Positions 42,376-51,248 of a DNA stretch of 64,000 nucleotides are shown here, piece by piece. Origin of the DNA: Bacteroidota bacterium (lineage in GTDB: Bacteria > Bacteroidota > Bacteroidia > Chitinophagales > Chitinophagaceae); assembly GCA_023423405.1 (NCBI GenBank), contig JAFAFR010000008.1, positions 310,001-374,000 on the forward strand. Reading direction: 5' to 3'. How positions within the stretch are numbered: position 1 is the first letter of the stretch; every line of letters begins with the position of its first letter. Under the pieces are notes generated by a model. It saw nothing but the letters and a program-made list of their open reading frames with translations, did no database searches and was not told where the DNA came from. The position numbers were made by a program, and so were the translations under genes.

Positions 42376-43782
42376 CTATCCACGCTTTACAACCTGGGCC
42401 ACCATATCGGCCTCTGTGCAGAGCTTATTCCCGACGTATACAGTACCCCGCATTTCGCAGATGCCGCGCCGGATGGGAGCGCTCAGTTCCATCTTCAGCA
42501 GCATGGTATCGCCGGGAACGATCTTTTGTTTGAATTTGCAATTGTCGATCTTCAGGAAATAGGTATCATAAGTGCCTGCCGGCATGCTGTTGATGGCAAG
42601 AATGCCGCCGGTTTGCGCCAGCGCTTCGCATTGCAGCACCCCCGGCATTACCGGATTGCCCGGGAAGTGACCCTGGAAAAAAGGTTCGTTGATGGTAACG
42701 TTCTTCACGCCGATGATATAAGTATCAGTGAGCTCAATGATCTTGTCCACCAGCAGGAAGGGGAAACGGTGGGGAAGCGTCTGCTCTATCTGCTGTGCCG
42801 TATAAATCGGCGGCTGCGAAGGATCGTATACCGGAACGCCTTTTAGGTGTTTGTTCTTCTTGATGTACTGTTTGATCTTTTTGGCAAATTCCACGTTGGT
42901 GCTGTGGCCGGGACGGTTGGCAATAATCCGTGTTTTCACGGGGTATCCTATCAGCGCCAGGTCGCCTACTACATCGAGCAGTTTGTGGCGGGCCGGTTCG
43001 TTGGGAAAACGCAGTTCCAGGTTGTTGAGATAACCCTCATGCTTAACCGCCATTTTTTCCCTGCCGAAAGATTTGGCCAGCCGGTTCATTTCTTCTTCTG
43101 TAACGGGCTTGTCTACCACTACGATCGCGTTGTTGATATCGCCGCCCTTGATCAGGTTGTGTTCCAGCAGCATTTCCAGCTCGTGCAGGAATACGAATGT
43201 GCGGCAGGGAGATATCTCCTTTACAAAATCGCGCATGTTTTTCAGTCCCGCGTGCTGTGTGCCCAGTACGGGCGAGTTGAAATCGATCAGGGTGGTGATC
43301 TGGTAGTCCAGCGCAGGCATGGCCACCATTTCCACTCTTTTCTTATCGTCGTAATGATAGATGTTTTCGTCAATGGAATACCAGGCTTTGGCGGCGGGCT
43401 GCTCCTGTATGCCCACTTCCTGCAGCAGTTCCACAAAGGGCTGGGAGCTGCCGTCCATGATGGGGGTTTCGGGACCGTTGATCTCAATGAGGCAGTTGTC
43501 CACACCCAGTCCAACCAGGGCGGCCAGTACATGCTCCACGGTGCTGATCTTAGCGCCGTTGTCTTCCAGGGTGGTGCCCCGGGATGTATCGGTCACCAGG
43601 TCGCAATCGGCTTTGACGATGGGCTGACCCGGTAGGTCGATGCGCTGGAACTGCAAGCCAAAACCCGGACTGGCAGGGCGGAAGGTCATATCAACTTTTA
43701 CACCGGTGTGCAATCCTGTTCCCGAAATACTGATCTCTGCTCCTACTGTGTGCTGCTTGTCTGGATTAAAGTTTTGGTCCAT
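42376..43782 (-). CDS. lpxC-fabZ: Bifunctional UDP-3-O-acyl-GlcNAc deacetylase / (3R)-hydroxyacyl-ACP dehydratase (LpxC-FabZ)
   Basis: 468 residues, a fusion of two enzymes. Residues 1-300 are LpxC, the committed zinc-dependent deacetylase of lipid A synthesis: SISGTGLHTG, the zinc His in STVEHVLAAL, NGPETPIMDGSS, and HKLLDVVGDLALIG with the second His and the Asp. Residues about 325-468 are FabZ, the dehydratase of fatty acid elongation: LPHRFPFLLVDKI and the catalytic pair in HFPGNPVMPGVLQCEALAQ. This fusion is typical of Bacteroidota and joins the two pathways that compete for 3-hydroxyacyl-ACP. It lies 14 bp after lpxD and 45 bp before lpxA. Confidence 0.96.
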   Translation of the reverse strand: MDQNFNPDKQHTVGAEISISGTGLHTGVKVDMTFRPASPGFGLQFQRIDLPGQPIVKADCDLVTDTSRGTTLEDNGAKISTVEHVLAALVGLGVDNCLIEINGPETPIMDGSSQPFVELLQEVGIQEQPAAKAWYSIDENIYHYDDKKRVEMVAMPALDYQITTLIDFNSPVLGTQHAGLKNMRDFVKEISPCRTFVFLHELEMLLEHNLIKGGDINNAIVVVDKPVTEEEMNRLAKSFGREKMAVKHEGYLNNLELRFPNEPARHKLLDVVGDLALIGYPVKTRIIANRPGHSTNVEFAKKIKQYIKKNKHLKGVPVYDPSQPPIYTAQQIEQTLPHRFPFLLVDKIIELTDTYIIGVKNVTINEPFFQGHFPGNPVMPGVLQCEALAQTGGILAINSMPAGTYDTYFLKIDNCKFKQKIVPGDTMLLKMELSAPIRRGICEMRGTVYVGNKLCTEADMVAQVVKRG

Positions 43783-43796
43783 GTCTGGTTGTTCGG

Positions 43797-44849
43797 TTAT
43801 AGATTGATTCTTTCGGCCAGTAACTGTTTAACGAGCTGCTCGAGCTCTTTCAGTCTTTTTTCCATCTCCGGCAGGTTGCGGCTGACTGCCTGGCTGCGGA
43901 GGGCGCTGGTGTAATCGAAAGCCGGTGACCCGGTAACGGCCGAATTGGGTTGCTTGATGGACTTGCTCACGCCGCTTTGGGCGTTGATTTTGCTGCCATC
44001 TGCAATACTGATATGTCCTACAATGCCGGCCTGTCCGCCGATCATTACGTTGCTGCCGATTTTGGTGCTGCCGCTTACGCCGGCCTGGGCGGCGATCACG
44101 GTGTTTTGCCCCACTTCCACGTTGTGCGCCACCTGGATCAGGTTGTCGAGCTTGGCGCCGCTGTGAATGACGGTGGAGCCGATGGTGGCGCGGTCGATGG
44201 TGGCGTTGGCGCCGATTTCCACGCCATCTTCCACTACCACGTTGCCGATCTGGGGCACTTTCTTAAAGCTGCCGTCGGCCTGAGGGGCAAAGCCGAAGCC
44301 ATCGCTGCCTATCACCGAGCCCGCGTGAATGGTCACCTGGCTGCCGATGCGGCAGTCGTGGTAAATGGTAACACCGGGGTGGATGATGCAGTTGTCGCCG
44401 ATCCGCACGTTGTTGCCGATAAAGGCATGCGGAAAGATTTTTACCTGTTTACCGATCTCCACATTTTCACCGATATAGGCGAAGGCGCCGATGAAAAAGC
44501 CTTCGCCCAGTTTGGCCGTGCCGGAAACATAGGAAGGTTCCTGGCGGCCCACCAGTTGCTGGGTGCGCAGCTCCTGGTATTTACTGAGCAGGGTGGCGAA
44601 GGCGGAATAGGCGTCGGGCACCCGGATCAGGGAGGCCTGCACCGGCTGGCGGAGCTCCAGGTTATCGTTCACGATAATAATGGAGGCTGCTGTGGTATAG
44701 AGGTGGTCTTCGTATTTGGGATTGGCCAGGAAAGACAGTTGCCCGGCTGCGGCTTCTTCAATTTTTCCAAAGGAACCCACCATTCGCTGGGGGTCGCCTT
44801 CTACTTTACCATTGATCAGAACGGCGATTTGCGCGGCACTGAATTGCAT
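43797..44849 (-). CDS. lpxD: UDP-3-O-(3-hydroxyacyl)glucosamine N-acyltransferase LpxD
   Basis: 350 residues from the Met at 44849 (MQFSAAQIAVLINGKVEGDP); a longer frame to 44915 would overlap the upstream HD gene. LpxD adds the N-linked acyl chain in lipid A synthesis. The N-terminal uridine-binding domain (GQLSFLANPKYEDHLYTTAA) is followed by hexapeptide repeats (AKLGEGFFIGAFAYIGENVE, IGDNCIIHPGVTIYHDCRIG) with the catalytic His region (LIQVAHNVEVGQNT), then a C-terminal helix. It starts 11 bp after the HD-domain gene and is followed after 14 bp by lpxC-fabZ. Confidence 0.94.
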   Translation of the reverse strand: MQFSAAQIAVLINGKVEGDPQRMVGSFGKIEEAAAGQLSFLANPKYEDHLYTTAASIIIVNDNLELRQPVQASLIRVPDAYSAFATLLSKYQELRTQQLVGRQEPSYVSGTAKLGEGFFIGAFAYIGENVEIGKQVKIFPHAFIGNNVRIGDNCIIHPGVTIYHDCRIGSQVTIHAGSVIGSDGFGFAPQADGSFKKVPQIGNVVVEDGVEIGANATIDRATIGSTVIHSGAKLDNLIQVAHNVEVGQNTVIAAQAGVSGSTKIGSNVMIGGQAGIVGHISIADGSKINAQSGVSKSIKQPNSAVTGSPAFDYTSALRSQAVSRNLPEMEKRLKELEQLVKQLLAERINL

Positions 44850-44860
44850 ACAATGTTGAT

Positions 44861-46114
44861 TTATATTGGCTTTTCGGGGAACCAGCCGGATATGCTCCCC
44901 GGATTTAGGAAGCAAAAGTAGTACTTTTTAACAGGGCGGGATAAATTGTGCTGTATCAGGGCATTGTCTACCTCCGAAATGTCTTTCAGGCTGCCGTCCT
45001 TAAAAAGGATCCTGATCTTTTCTTCCCGTGTATCATAGGTGGTGATGCTGCTGGCTCCCGAAAAAACGAGATAGGCCGCCTCTTCTTCGCTGAGGCCGGA
45101 AGCCCTGACAAGGTCTTCCCTCGCGGCGTCGAGTAAGAGCGGATCAACGGGCTCAGAAAACAACCGCACTTTGAGCAGTTTCCGGTCAACGATCATGCTG
45201 CAGAGCGTGCGCAGCACCGGGTCTTCGTGGCGGGTCCATTGTTTGATGGCAGCCAGCACGTCGGTGTCGTCGAGGCGGCAGAATTTTTCCAGGTCCAGGC
45301 GCGGATCAAAGGGGCCGGGCAATTGCAGGAAATAGTCGAGCAGGGGATTGCCAGTAGCAGCGGGAATGCCGCTGTGGTAGAGCATACGCGCACGGCGGAT
45401 GATGTTCACCAGCATTTTCTCCACGCAGAGCACCGTTTTGTGCAGGTATACCTGCCAATACATCAGCCGGCGCGATACCAGGAATTTCTCGATGGAATAA
45501 ATGCCTTTTTCTTCCACTACCAGTTCTCCCTCGTGCACATGCAGCATTTTGAGGATGCGATCGTACCCGATCACCCCCTCCGAAACGCCGGTGTAAAAAC
45601 TGTCGCGGGTGAGGTAATCCATGCGGTCCACATCCAGTTGCCCGGATATCAACTGGTGTAAAAACGGTTTTTCGTATTCCCCTTTGAAGATCCGGATGGC
45701 CAGGTCGAGCTGCCCGCCGCATTCGCGGTTGAGGGCCTGCATGATCTCGAGCGACAGCGCCTCGTGGCTGATGCCTTCAATGAGGGTCTGCTCCAGTGCA
45801 TGGGAAAAAGGCCCGTGGCCGATGTCGTGCAGCAGGATGCCGATCTGCGCCGCCACTTCTTCGTCGGGGGTAATGACAATACCCTTGCTCCGCAGTTCCG
45901 AAATGGCGCAGGTCATGAGGTGATAAGCGCCCAGCGAATGGTGCAACCGCGTATGTACGGCACCGGGATACACCAACTGGGCAAGGGCCATTTGCTGGAT
46001 GCGTCGCAGGCGCTGGTAATAGGGATGCTCTATCACCCGCAATACCAATGGATGGCCAATGGTGATGAACCCATAGACCGGATCGTTCACGATTTTTCGG
46101 ACAGGCTTGGTCAT
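44861..46114 (-). CDS. HD domain phosphohydrolase (dGTPase/SAMHD1-like)
   Basis: 417 residues. The HD-domain metal site is visible: R(L)HHSLGAYHLM (His about 58-59), ILLHDIGHGPFSHALE (HD at about 94-95), then ISHEALS and LDVDRMDYLTRDSFYTGV, with Asp/Arg residues typical of dNTP triphosphohydrolases and SAMHD1. In Bacteroidota this gene commonly heads the lpxD-lpxC-lpxA operon; the reason is not known. A -7 element TAGCTTTG is 33 bp upstream, so the whole five-gene operon may be read from there. The substrate (dNTP or other phosphate ester) is inferred from the fold only. Confidence 0.9.
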   Translation of the reverse strand: MTKPVRKIVNDPVYGFITIGHPLVLRVIEHPYYQRLRRIQQMALAQLVYPGAVHTRLHHSLGAYHLMTCAISELRSKGIVITPDEEVAAQIGILLHDIGHGPFSHALEQTLIEGISHEALSLEIMQALNRECGGQLDLAIRIFKGEYEKPFLHQLISGQLDVDRMDYLTRDSFYTGVSEGVIGYDRILKMLHVHEGELVVEEKGIYSIEKFLVSRRLMYWQVYLHKTVLCVEKMLVNIIRRARMLYHSGIPAATGNPLLDYFLQLPGPFDPRLDLEKFCRLDDTDVLAAIKQWTRHEDPVLRTLCSMIVDRKLLKVRLFSEPVDPLLLDAAREDLVRASGLSEEEAAYLVFSGASSITTYDTREEKIRILFKDGSLKDISEVDNALIQHNLSRPVKKYYFCFLNPGSISGWFPEKPI

Positions 46115-46147
46115 TCCGGTTTGTTAAAATCTGCAAATTGCAGCGGC

Positions 46148-46155
46148 CAAAGCTA
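46148..46155 (-). promoter_or_regulatory. -7 element for the HD-lpx operon
   Basis: TAGCTTTG on the minus strand is an exact TAnnTTTG match, 33 bp before the HD gene start at 46114. It is back to back with the porX element. Confidence 0.55.
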
Positions 46156-46175
46156 CGAAGCCGCAGCAGATAAAT

Positions 46176-46183
46176 TACATTTG
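46176..46183 (+). promoter_or_regulatory. -7 element for porX
   Basis: TACATTTG is an exact -7 match ending 5 bp before the porX ATG at 46189, suggesting a very short or absent leader. Confidence 0.5.
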
Positions 46184-46188
46184 ATTCC

Positions 46189-47748
46189 ATGCCATTAGCC
46201 ACCATACTCTGGGTCGACGACGAAATGGAAAGCCTGCAGTCGCAAAAGCTCTTCCTCGAAACCAAAGGTTATTCCGTTCACACCCTCACGAATGGCTTCG
46301 ACGCCATCGATTTTCTGAAAGAACATCCCGTTGACCTCGTATTGCTCGATGAAACCATGCCGGGCATTACCGGGCTTGAGACACTTGCCAAGATCAAGGA
46401 GATCAACCAGCAGGTGCCCGTGGTGCTCATTACCAAGAACGAAACGGAGAACCTGATGGACGATGCCATCGGTTCACAGATCAGCGATTACCTGATCAAG
46501 CCGGTGAATCCCAACCAGGTGTTGCTGAGCCTGAAAAAGATACTCGACAACCGGCGCCTCGTGGCGGAAAAAACCACTTTCGCCTACCAGCAGCAGTTCC
46601 GCAACCTCTTCATGGCGCTGAACAGCAATCCCGATTACAACGAGTGGATGGACATTTACAAAAAACTCGTGTACTGGGAACTGGAAATGGAAAAAAGCGA
46701 CAGCCCGGAAATGCAGGAAGTGCTGAACAGCCAGAAACAGGAAGCCAATACGGAGTTCTGCAAATTTGTTACAAAGAACTACCTGCAATGGGTGCATCCA
46801 AAATCGGACGACGCGCCTATTATGTCCAATACTCTTTTCCAGTTCAAGGTATTGCCGCATATAGAGAAGGAAGCGCCTACTTTTTTTATCCTGATCGACA
46901 ACCTGCGCTTCGACCAGTGGAAGGCCATCCAGCCCATCTTTGCCAATTATTTCCGCATCCTGGAGGAAGACAGTTTTTACAGCATCCTGCCCACGGCAAC
47001 GCAATATGCGCGCAATGCCATTTTTGCGGGACTGATGCCGGTGGAGATCGAAAAACAATTCCCGCAGTTGTGGAAGAACGACGAAGAGGAGGGGGGTAAG
47101 AACCTGGAAGAAGAAGCATTTTTCAAGGCGCAGCTCAAACGCCTGCGCCGCGAGGATGTCCGTTATTCTTATGTAAAAGTGGTGAATCACCAGGCGGGCA
47201 ACGACCTGGTGAACAATATCCATAACCTGCTGGGGAATGACCTCAATATCATTGTGTACAATTTCGTGGACATGCTTAGCCATGCCCGCACGGAAATGGA
47301 AGTGCTGAAAGAACTGGCCAGCGACGAGATCAGCTACCGTAGTATCACCGCCAGTTGGTTTGAACATTCCCCGCTGTTCCAGGCCCTGAAAAAAATTGCC
47401 GATAAAAAGATCAATATCGTGCTGGCGACTGATCATGGTTCGGTGCGTGTGAATACGCCGCATAAGGTGGTGGGCGACAAACAAACTACCACCAACCTCC
47501 GGTACAAACACGGGCGCAACCTCAACTACGAACCCAAGGAGGTTTTTGCCATCCGCGACCCGCGCGAGGCCGGACTACCGGTTCCCACGGTGAACTCTTC
47601 TTATATTTTTGCTAAGGAAGACGGGTACCTCTGTTATCCCAACAATTACAACCATTACGTGAATTATTACCGTAATACGTTCCAGCATGGGGGCATCAGC
47701 CTGGAAGAAATGATTGTGCCGGTGATCAAGATGACCTCCCGCGGGTAG
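46189..47748 (+). CDS. porX: Type IX secretion response regulator PorX (receiver-PglZ)
   Basis: 519 residues. PorX is the response regulator that, with the kinase PorY, controls the type IX secretion system and gliding in Bacteroidota. The receiver domain (1-125) has the acidic pair WVDDE, Asp54 as phospho-acceptor (LVLLDETMPG), Thr in VLITKNE and Lys in LIKPVNP. A three-helix linker follows, then the PglZ domain of the alkaline phosphatase superfamily (about 205-515) with FFILIDNLRFDQWKAI, ILPTATQYARNAIFAGL, and NIVLATDHGSVRV. Known PorX hydrolyses nucleotide phosphodiesters with zinc. No porY is adjacent. Its presence fits the CHU_C remnant at 2770. Confidence 0.95.
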   Translation: MPLATILWVDDEMESLQSQKLFLETKGYSVHTLTNGFDAIDFLKEHPVDLVLLDETMPGITGLETLAKIKEINQQVPVVLITKNETENLMDDAIGSQISDYLIKPVNPNQVLLSLKKILDNRRLVAEKTTFAYQQQFRNLFMALNSNPDYNEWMDIYKKLVYWELEMEKSDSPEMQEVLNSQKQEANTEFCKFVTKNYLQWVHPKSDDAPIMSNTLFQFKVLPHIEKEAPTFFILIDNLRFDQWKAIQPIFANYFRILEEDSFYSILPTATQYARNAIFAGLMPVEIEKQFPQLWKNDEEEGGKNLEEEAFFKAQLKRLRREDVRYSYVKVVNHQAGNDLVNNIHNLLGNDLNIIVYNFVDMLSHARTEMEVLKELASDEISYRSITASWFEHSPLFQALKKIADKKINIVLATDHGSVRVNTPHKVVGDKQTTTNLRYKHGRNLNYEPKEVFAIRDPREAGLPVPTVNSSYIFAKEDGYLCYPNNYNHYVNYYRNTFQHGGISLEEMIVPVIKMTSRG

Positions 47749-47903
47749 GTGGAATGGAGGTGCCGGCGCTGGTTACCCTGCCTGCCGGAACGACCCGCGG
47801 CAGATCTGGCAGGAGCCGGTTGCGGGCCTGCTGTGGAAAACTGGTGAAAGCCGCGCTGCTTTCGCAGGGCCGATTTGGTGGAATAGTATTTATTTTTGGC
47901 AGT

Positions 47904-48176
47904 ATGAAATATACCCAGGCATCCCTGAATAAACTGGAGCAGTTGCTGGACGAAGCTTCCTATATCGTGCGTTTCGAACGGGGTACTTTTCAAAGCGGCT
48001 ATTGTATCCTGGAAGATAAAAAGGTAGTGGTCCTGAATAAATTCCTGCAGCTCGAAGGAAGGATCAATACGCTGATGGACATCATTCCCCAGCTTACCAT
48101 CGACCGTGAAACGCTGAGTCCCGAGGCGAAGAAGACCCTCGGCGAGGTACTGGAAAAACTGCAACTCAAATCTTAA
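47904..48176 (+). CDS. Conserved hypothetical protein
   Basis: 90 residues from the Met at 47904 (MKYTQASLNKLEQLLDEASY); the frame is open from 47754 but the extension is unlike protein. The rest reads IVRFERGTFQSGYCILEDKK, VVVLNKFLQLEGRINTLMDI and a Glu/Lys-rich helical end. No motif points to a function. In other Bacteroidota a protein of this kind is found beside an MBL-fold hydrolase, as here, where the hydrolase frame begins right after its stop codon. A TATTTTTG promoter-like word is at 47891-47898. Confidence 0.75.
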   Translation: MKYTQASLNKLEQLLDEASYIVRFERGTFQSGYCILEDKKVVVLNKFLQLEGRINTLMDIIPQLTIDRETLSPEAKKTLGEVLEKLQLKS

Positions 48177-48213
48177 ACGGCTCGCCATCTCCCAGGCACT
48201 TACCATAACTTTT

Positions 48214-48966
48214 TTGGGAACCGGCACCAGCAGCGGTGTTCCCATGATTGCCTGCGACTGCGCGGTTTGCAGCAGTGCCGACCCGCGCGACAAGCGGCTC
48301 CGCTCCAGCATCCTGGTGCAGTCGGACCGCACCACGCTGGTGGTGGATACGACGCCCGATTTCCGTTACCAGATGCTGCGGGCCGGGGTAAAGCAGCTTG
48401 ATGGCGTAGTGTTCACGCACCCGCATAAGGATCATATTGCGGGGCTTGATGATGTCAGGGCCTATAATTTTTTTTCGCGCAAGCCGATGCAGATCTACGC
48501 GAATGAAATGACCCAGATGAATATCATCCGCGAGTTTCCTTATGCTTTTGCTGAAACCCGCTACCCGGGCGTTCCGGAGCTCGTCATCAATGCTATTGAC
48601 CAGGATCCTTTTGAAGTGGGAGATATCCTGGTGCAGCCCATAACGGTATGGCATATGCGCATGCCGGTGCTGGGCTTCCGCTTCGGCAATTTTACGTATA
48701 TCACCGATGCCAATCACATAGAGGAGCCGGCCAGGGAAAAGATAAAGGGAAGCACGCACCTGGTGCTCAACGCGCTCCGGAAAGAAAAGCACGTATCGCA
48801 TTTCAGCCTGCAGGAAGCGCTCGATATGGCCGAAGCCCTGGAAGTGCCGCAGGTTTATTTCACCCATATCAGTCACCAGATGGGATTGCATGCGGAGGTA
48901 AGCAAAGAACTTCCTCCCGGTCGCGAGCTGGCTTATGATGGGTTGCAACTCCGTGTTTTCTCCTGA
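48214..48966 (+). CDS. MBL fold metallo-hydrolase (PhnP-like)
   Basis: About 250 residues. The metallo-beta-lactamase fold is complete: GTGTSSGVPMIACDCAVCSS (with the Cys cluster of PhnP-like enzymes that may bind a structural zinc), the metal motif FTHPHKDHIAGLDD (HxHxDH), LVVDTTPDFRYQ, YITDANHIEE (metal Asp) and VYFTHISHQMG (late His). PhnP cleaves cyclic phosphodiesters; related proteins act on RNA or nucleotides. The start is unclear. The first strand (ITFLG) is encoded before the TTG at 48214, and no ATG or GTG exists between it and the preceding gene. ATC at 48187 would give a normal-length protein. See findings. Confidence 0.85.
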   Translation: MGTGTSSGVPMIACDCAVCSSADPRDKRLRSSILVQSDRTTLVVDTTPDFRYQMLRAGVKQLDGVVFTHPHKDHIAGLDDVRAYNFFSRKPMQIYANEMTQMNIIREFPYAFAETRYPGVPELVINAIDQDPFEVGDILVQPITVWHMRMPVLGFRFGNFTYITDANHIEEPAREKIKGSTHLVLNALRKEKHVSHFSLQEALDMAEALEVPQVYFTHISHQMGLHAEVSKELPPGRELAYDGLQLRVFS

Positions 48967-49022
48967 ACAATTACCGTTTTATCACCCTTGCAGCAGGGTC
49001 TTGTCTGTTCGAGCTTTGTTTC

Positions 49023-49976
49023 ATGGAAAAACCGTGGAAAGAATGGCTGGCCGATTATTTCAGTTTCAGTCGCAAGGAAATGATAGCGATCCTGCTGTTG
49101 CTGGCGGCCATCCTGCTGGTGTGGTGGCTGCCGGTGGAATTACCGGCGCCTGCGGAGTTGCGGGCCGTGCCCGATTCAGCACTGCAGGCAGTTTTGGCGC
49201 CAACTACACAGGGGAAGGAGGGGGCCGGGGCGCCGGCGTGGAAGATGCCCCGGGATTCGTTGGTGGCTGCAGCGCCGGTTAAAGTACGGCTGTTTCCGTT
49301 TGACCCTAACAGTATCGGCCGGCAGCAGTGGGAGGAACTGGGCGTTTCGCCGCGCACTGCCGGCAGCATTCTTAAGTACCGGGAAAAGGGCGGGCGTTTC
49401 CGCCGGCCGGAAGACCTGCGTCGCATTTATGGCCTTTCGCCGGAGCAGGCCGACAGGCTTATTCCCTATGTGGTATTGCCACCACCAGGAGGAAGGTATC
49501 CCGTACGCGATTCCTTTGGCAAAGCACGCCCGGGGCCGTATGCGGCGATCAACGTACGCAGCGCCAGGAAAGAAAATTCACCCGTGTTTATCAACCGGGC
49601 CGATAGCCTGGACTGGCTGGCGCTGCCGGGTATTGGCCCTACACTCGCGGGGCGGATCATGCGTTTCCGCGACAAGCTTGGCGGTTTTTATTCCCTGCGC
49701 CAGGTGGCGGAGGTATATGGACTTACCGATTCCGTTTATCGCGTTATTGAGCCGTCGCTGCGGCTCGACACGGTGCCCCTTCGCCAACTGTCTATCAACA
49801 CTGCAGGCAGGGAAGAGCTCCTGGCTCACCCCTACCTGCGCGGGAAACTGGCGGGGGCCATTCTCGCTTACCGCCAGGCGCACGGACCTTTCCGCCAGCC
49901 GGAAGACCTGCGCCGAATCCACCTCCTGGAAGAAGCTGATTTCCAGCGCATCCTGCCTTATTGTAAAATTCCCTAA
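49023..49976 (+). CDS. ComEA-like helix-hairpin-helix protein with membrane anchor
   Basis: 317 residues. An N-terminal cytoplasmic stretch is followed by one membrane helix (MIAILLLLAAILLVWWLPVE, about 20-39), a Pro/Ala linker, then three helix-hairpin-helix units: about 100-150 (ELGVSPRTAGSILKYREKGG), about 197-245 (DSLDWLALPGIGPTLAGRIM, then RFRDKLGGFYS) and about 260-315 (GREELLAHPYLRGKLAGAIL). Each bears the xPGIGPxxAxxI-type hairpin or a worn version. ComEA binds DNA outside the inner membrane during uptake; this topology would do likewise. It may equally be a general periplasmic DNA-binding protein. It is a single gene between the hydrolase and an acyl-CoA dehydrogenase. Confidence 0.85.
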   Translation: MEKPWKEWLADYFSFSRKEMIAILLLLAAILLVWWLPVELPAPAELRAVPDSALQAVLAPTTQGKEGAGAPAWKMPRDSLVAAAPVKVRLFPFDPNSIGRQQWEELGVSPRTAGSILKYREKGGRFRRPEDLRRIYGLSPEQADRLIPYVVLPPPGGRYPVRDSFGKARPGPYAAINVRSARKENSPVFINRADSLDWLALPGIGPTLAGRIMRFRDKLGGFYSLRQVAEVYGLTDSVYRVIEPSLRLDTVPLRQLSINTAGREELLAHPYLRGKLAGAILAYRQAHGPFRQPEDLRRIHLLEEADFQRILPYCKIP

Positions 49977-49990
49977 CTAACAATTGTTAG
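49977..49990. promoter_or_regulatory. 14-bp palindrome upstream of acyl-CoA dehydrogenase
   Basis: CTAACAATTGTTAG is a perfect palindrome 39 bp before the start codon at 50030 and directly after the stop of the preceding gene. It looks like a TetR-type operator, such as those that control fatty acid degradation genes. Confidence 0.5.
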
Positions 49991-50029
49991 CGAATTGAAA
50001 AACCCCTTATATTGCATCCCGTACCGGAT

Positions 50030-51175
50030 ATGCAATTTGAGACATCGGAACTGACCCAACAGGTAACGCAAACAGCCCGGGATTTCGCCCGGCAGGAGAT
50101 CCTACCCCATGTGATGGAGTGGGATGAAGCGCAGATTTTCCCGCGGGACTTGTTCCGTAAGATGGGTGAGCTGGGGCTGATGGGCGTGTTGGTGCCGGAA
50201 TCCTACGGTGGATCTGGCATGGGGTATATAGAGTATGTTAGTATTATCCGGGAAATTGCCAGTGTATGCGGATCCATTGGTCTGAGCCTTGCGGCGCACA
50301 ACAGCCTTTGCACCGGTCATATACTTGCATTTGGAAACGACACACAACGTTCCACCTACCTGCCCAAACTCGCATCAGGAGAATGGCTGGGCGCCTGGGG
50401 GCTTACAGAAGCCAATACAGGCAGTGATGCCGGGAACATGCGAACCACGGCAGTGCGGGAGGGGAACGACTGGATACTGAACGGCACAAAGTGCTGGATC
50501 ACACATGGGAAATCAGGCGATATTGCAGTGGTCATTGCTAGGACCGGTGAAGTCCGGGCAAAAAACAATGCCACTGCATTTATCGTCCAACGTGGAACTC
50601 CCGGCTTCAGCGGCGGGAAAAAAGAGAACAAGCTGGGTATGCGTGCCAGCGAAACAGCTGAAATGATCTTTGACAATTGTCGCATTCCTAATACCAACCG
50701 CCTGGGTGAAATAGGCGACGGCTTTAAGCAATCCATGAAAGTGCTGGATGGCGGCCGGATATCCATTGCCGCGCTTGCACTTGGCATTGCGAAAGGAGCG
50801 TATGAAGCCTCCCGCCGTTATGCCACCGAGCGTTACCAGTTCGACCAGCCGATCGCCAACTTCCAGGGCATCTCCTTCAAGCTGGCCGATATGGCTACGG
50901 AACTAATGGCTGCGGAACTGCTCACTTTCCAGGCGGCCGACCGCAAGAACCGCAAGTTGAACATGACCCTGGAAGCAGCCATGGCAAAGTATTACGCCAG
51001 TGAAGCTGCAGTAAAGATCAGTGCGGATGCGGTGCAGATCTTCGGTGGCTACGGATACACCAAGGATTTTCCGGTGGAAAAATTTTACCGCGACAGTAAA
51101 CTCTGCACCATTGGAGAGGGGACTTCAGAGATCCAGAAAATTGTGATAGCCCGCGAGGTGCTGCACAACCGATAA
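50030..51175 (+). CDS. Acyl-CoA dehydrogenase
   Basis: 381 residues from the ATG at 50030, preferred over a TTG at 50012. FAD enzyme that makes trans-2-enoyl-CoA in fatty acid beta-oxidation. Visible: the N-terminal helical domain (MGVLVPESYGGSGMGYIEYV), the signature GAWGLTEANTGSDAGNM (about 127-143), WITHGKSGD, the C-terminal RYQFDQPIANFQG, QIFGGYGYTKDFPVEKFYRD and the catalytic Glu region IGEGTSEIQKIVIAR (Glu about 364, in the position used by short-chain enzymes). Chain-length preference cannot be read. It is a single gene with an upstream palindrome and a downstream terminator. Confidence 0.93.
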   Translation: MQFETSELTQQVTQTARDFARQEILPHVMEWDEAQIFPRDLFRKMGELGLMGVLVPESYGGSGMGYIEYVSIIREIASVCGSIGLSLAAHNSLCTGHILAFGNDTQRSTYLPKLASGEWLGAWGLTEANTGSDAGNMRTTAVREGNDWILNGTKCWITHGKSGDIAVVIARTGEVRAKNNATAFIVQRGTPGFSGGKKENKLGMRASETAEMIFDNCRIPNTNRLGEIGDGFKQSMKVLDGGRISIAALALGIAKGAYEASRRYATERYQFDQPIANFQGISFKLADMATELMAAELLTFQAADRKNRKLNMTLEAAMAKYYASEAAVKISADAVQIFGGYGYTKDFPVEKFYRDSKLCTIGEGTSEIQKIVIAREVLHNR

Positions 51176-51200
51176 TCATTTTCGTTTGCTTGCTATAATA

Positions 51201-51235
51201 AAGGCCGGATCATTCCTGATTCGGCCTTGTTTTTT
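51201..51235 (+). terminator. Terminator after acyl-CoA dehydrogenase
   Basis: AAGGCCG (51201-51207) pairs with CGGCCTT (51222-51228), with an inner ATCA/TGAT pairing that extends the stem, followed by GTTTTTT. It lies 26 bp after the stop codon. Confidence 0.85.
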
Positions 51236-51248
51236 GCAGAAGTTAATG

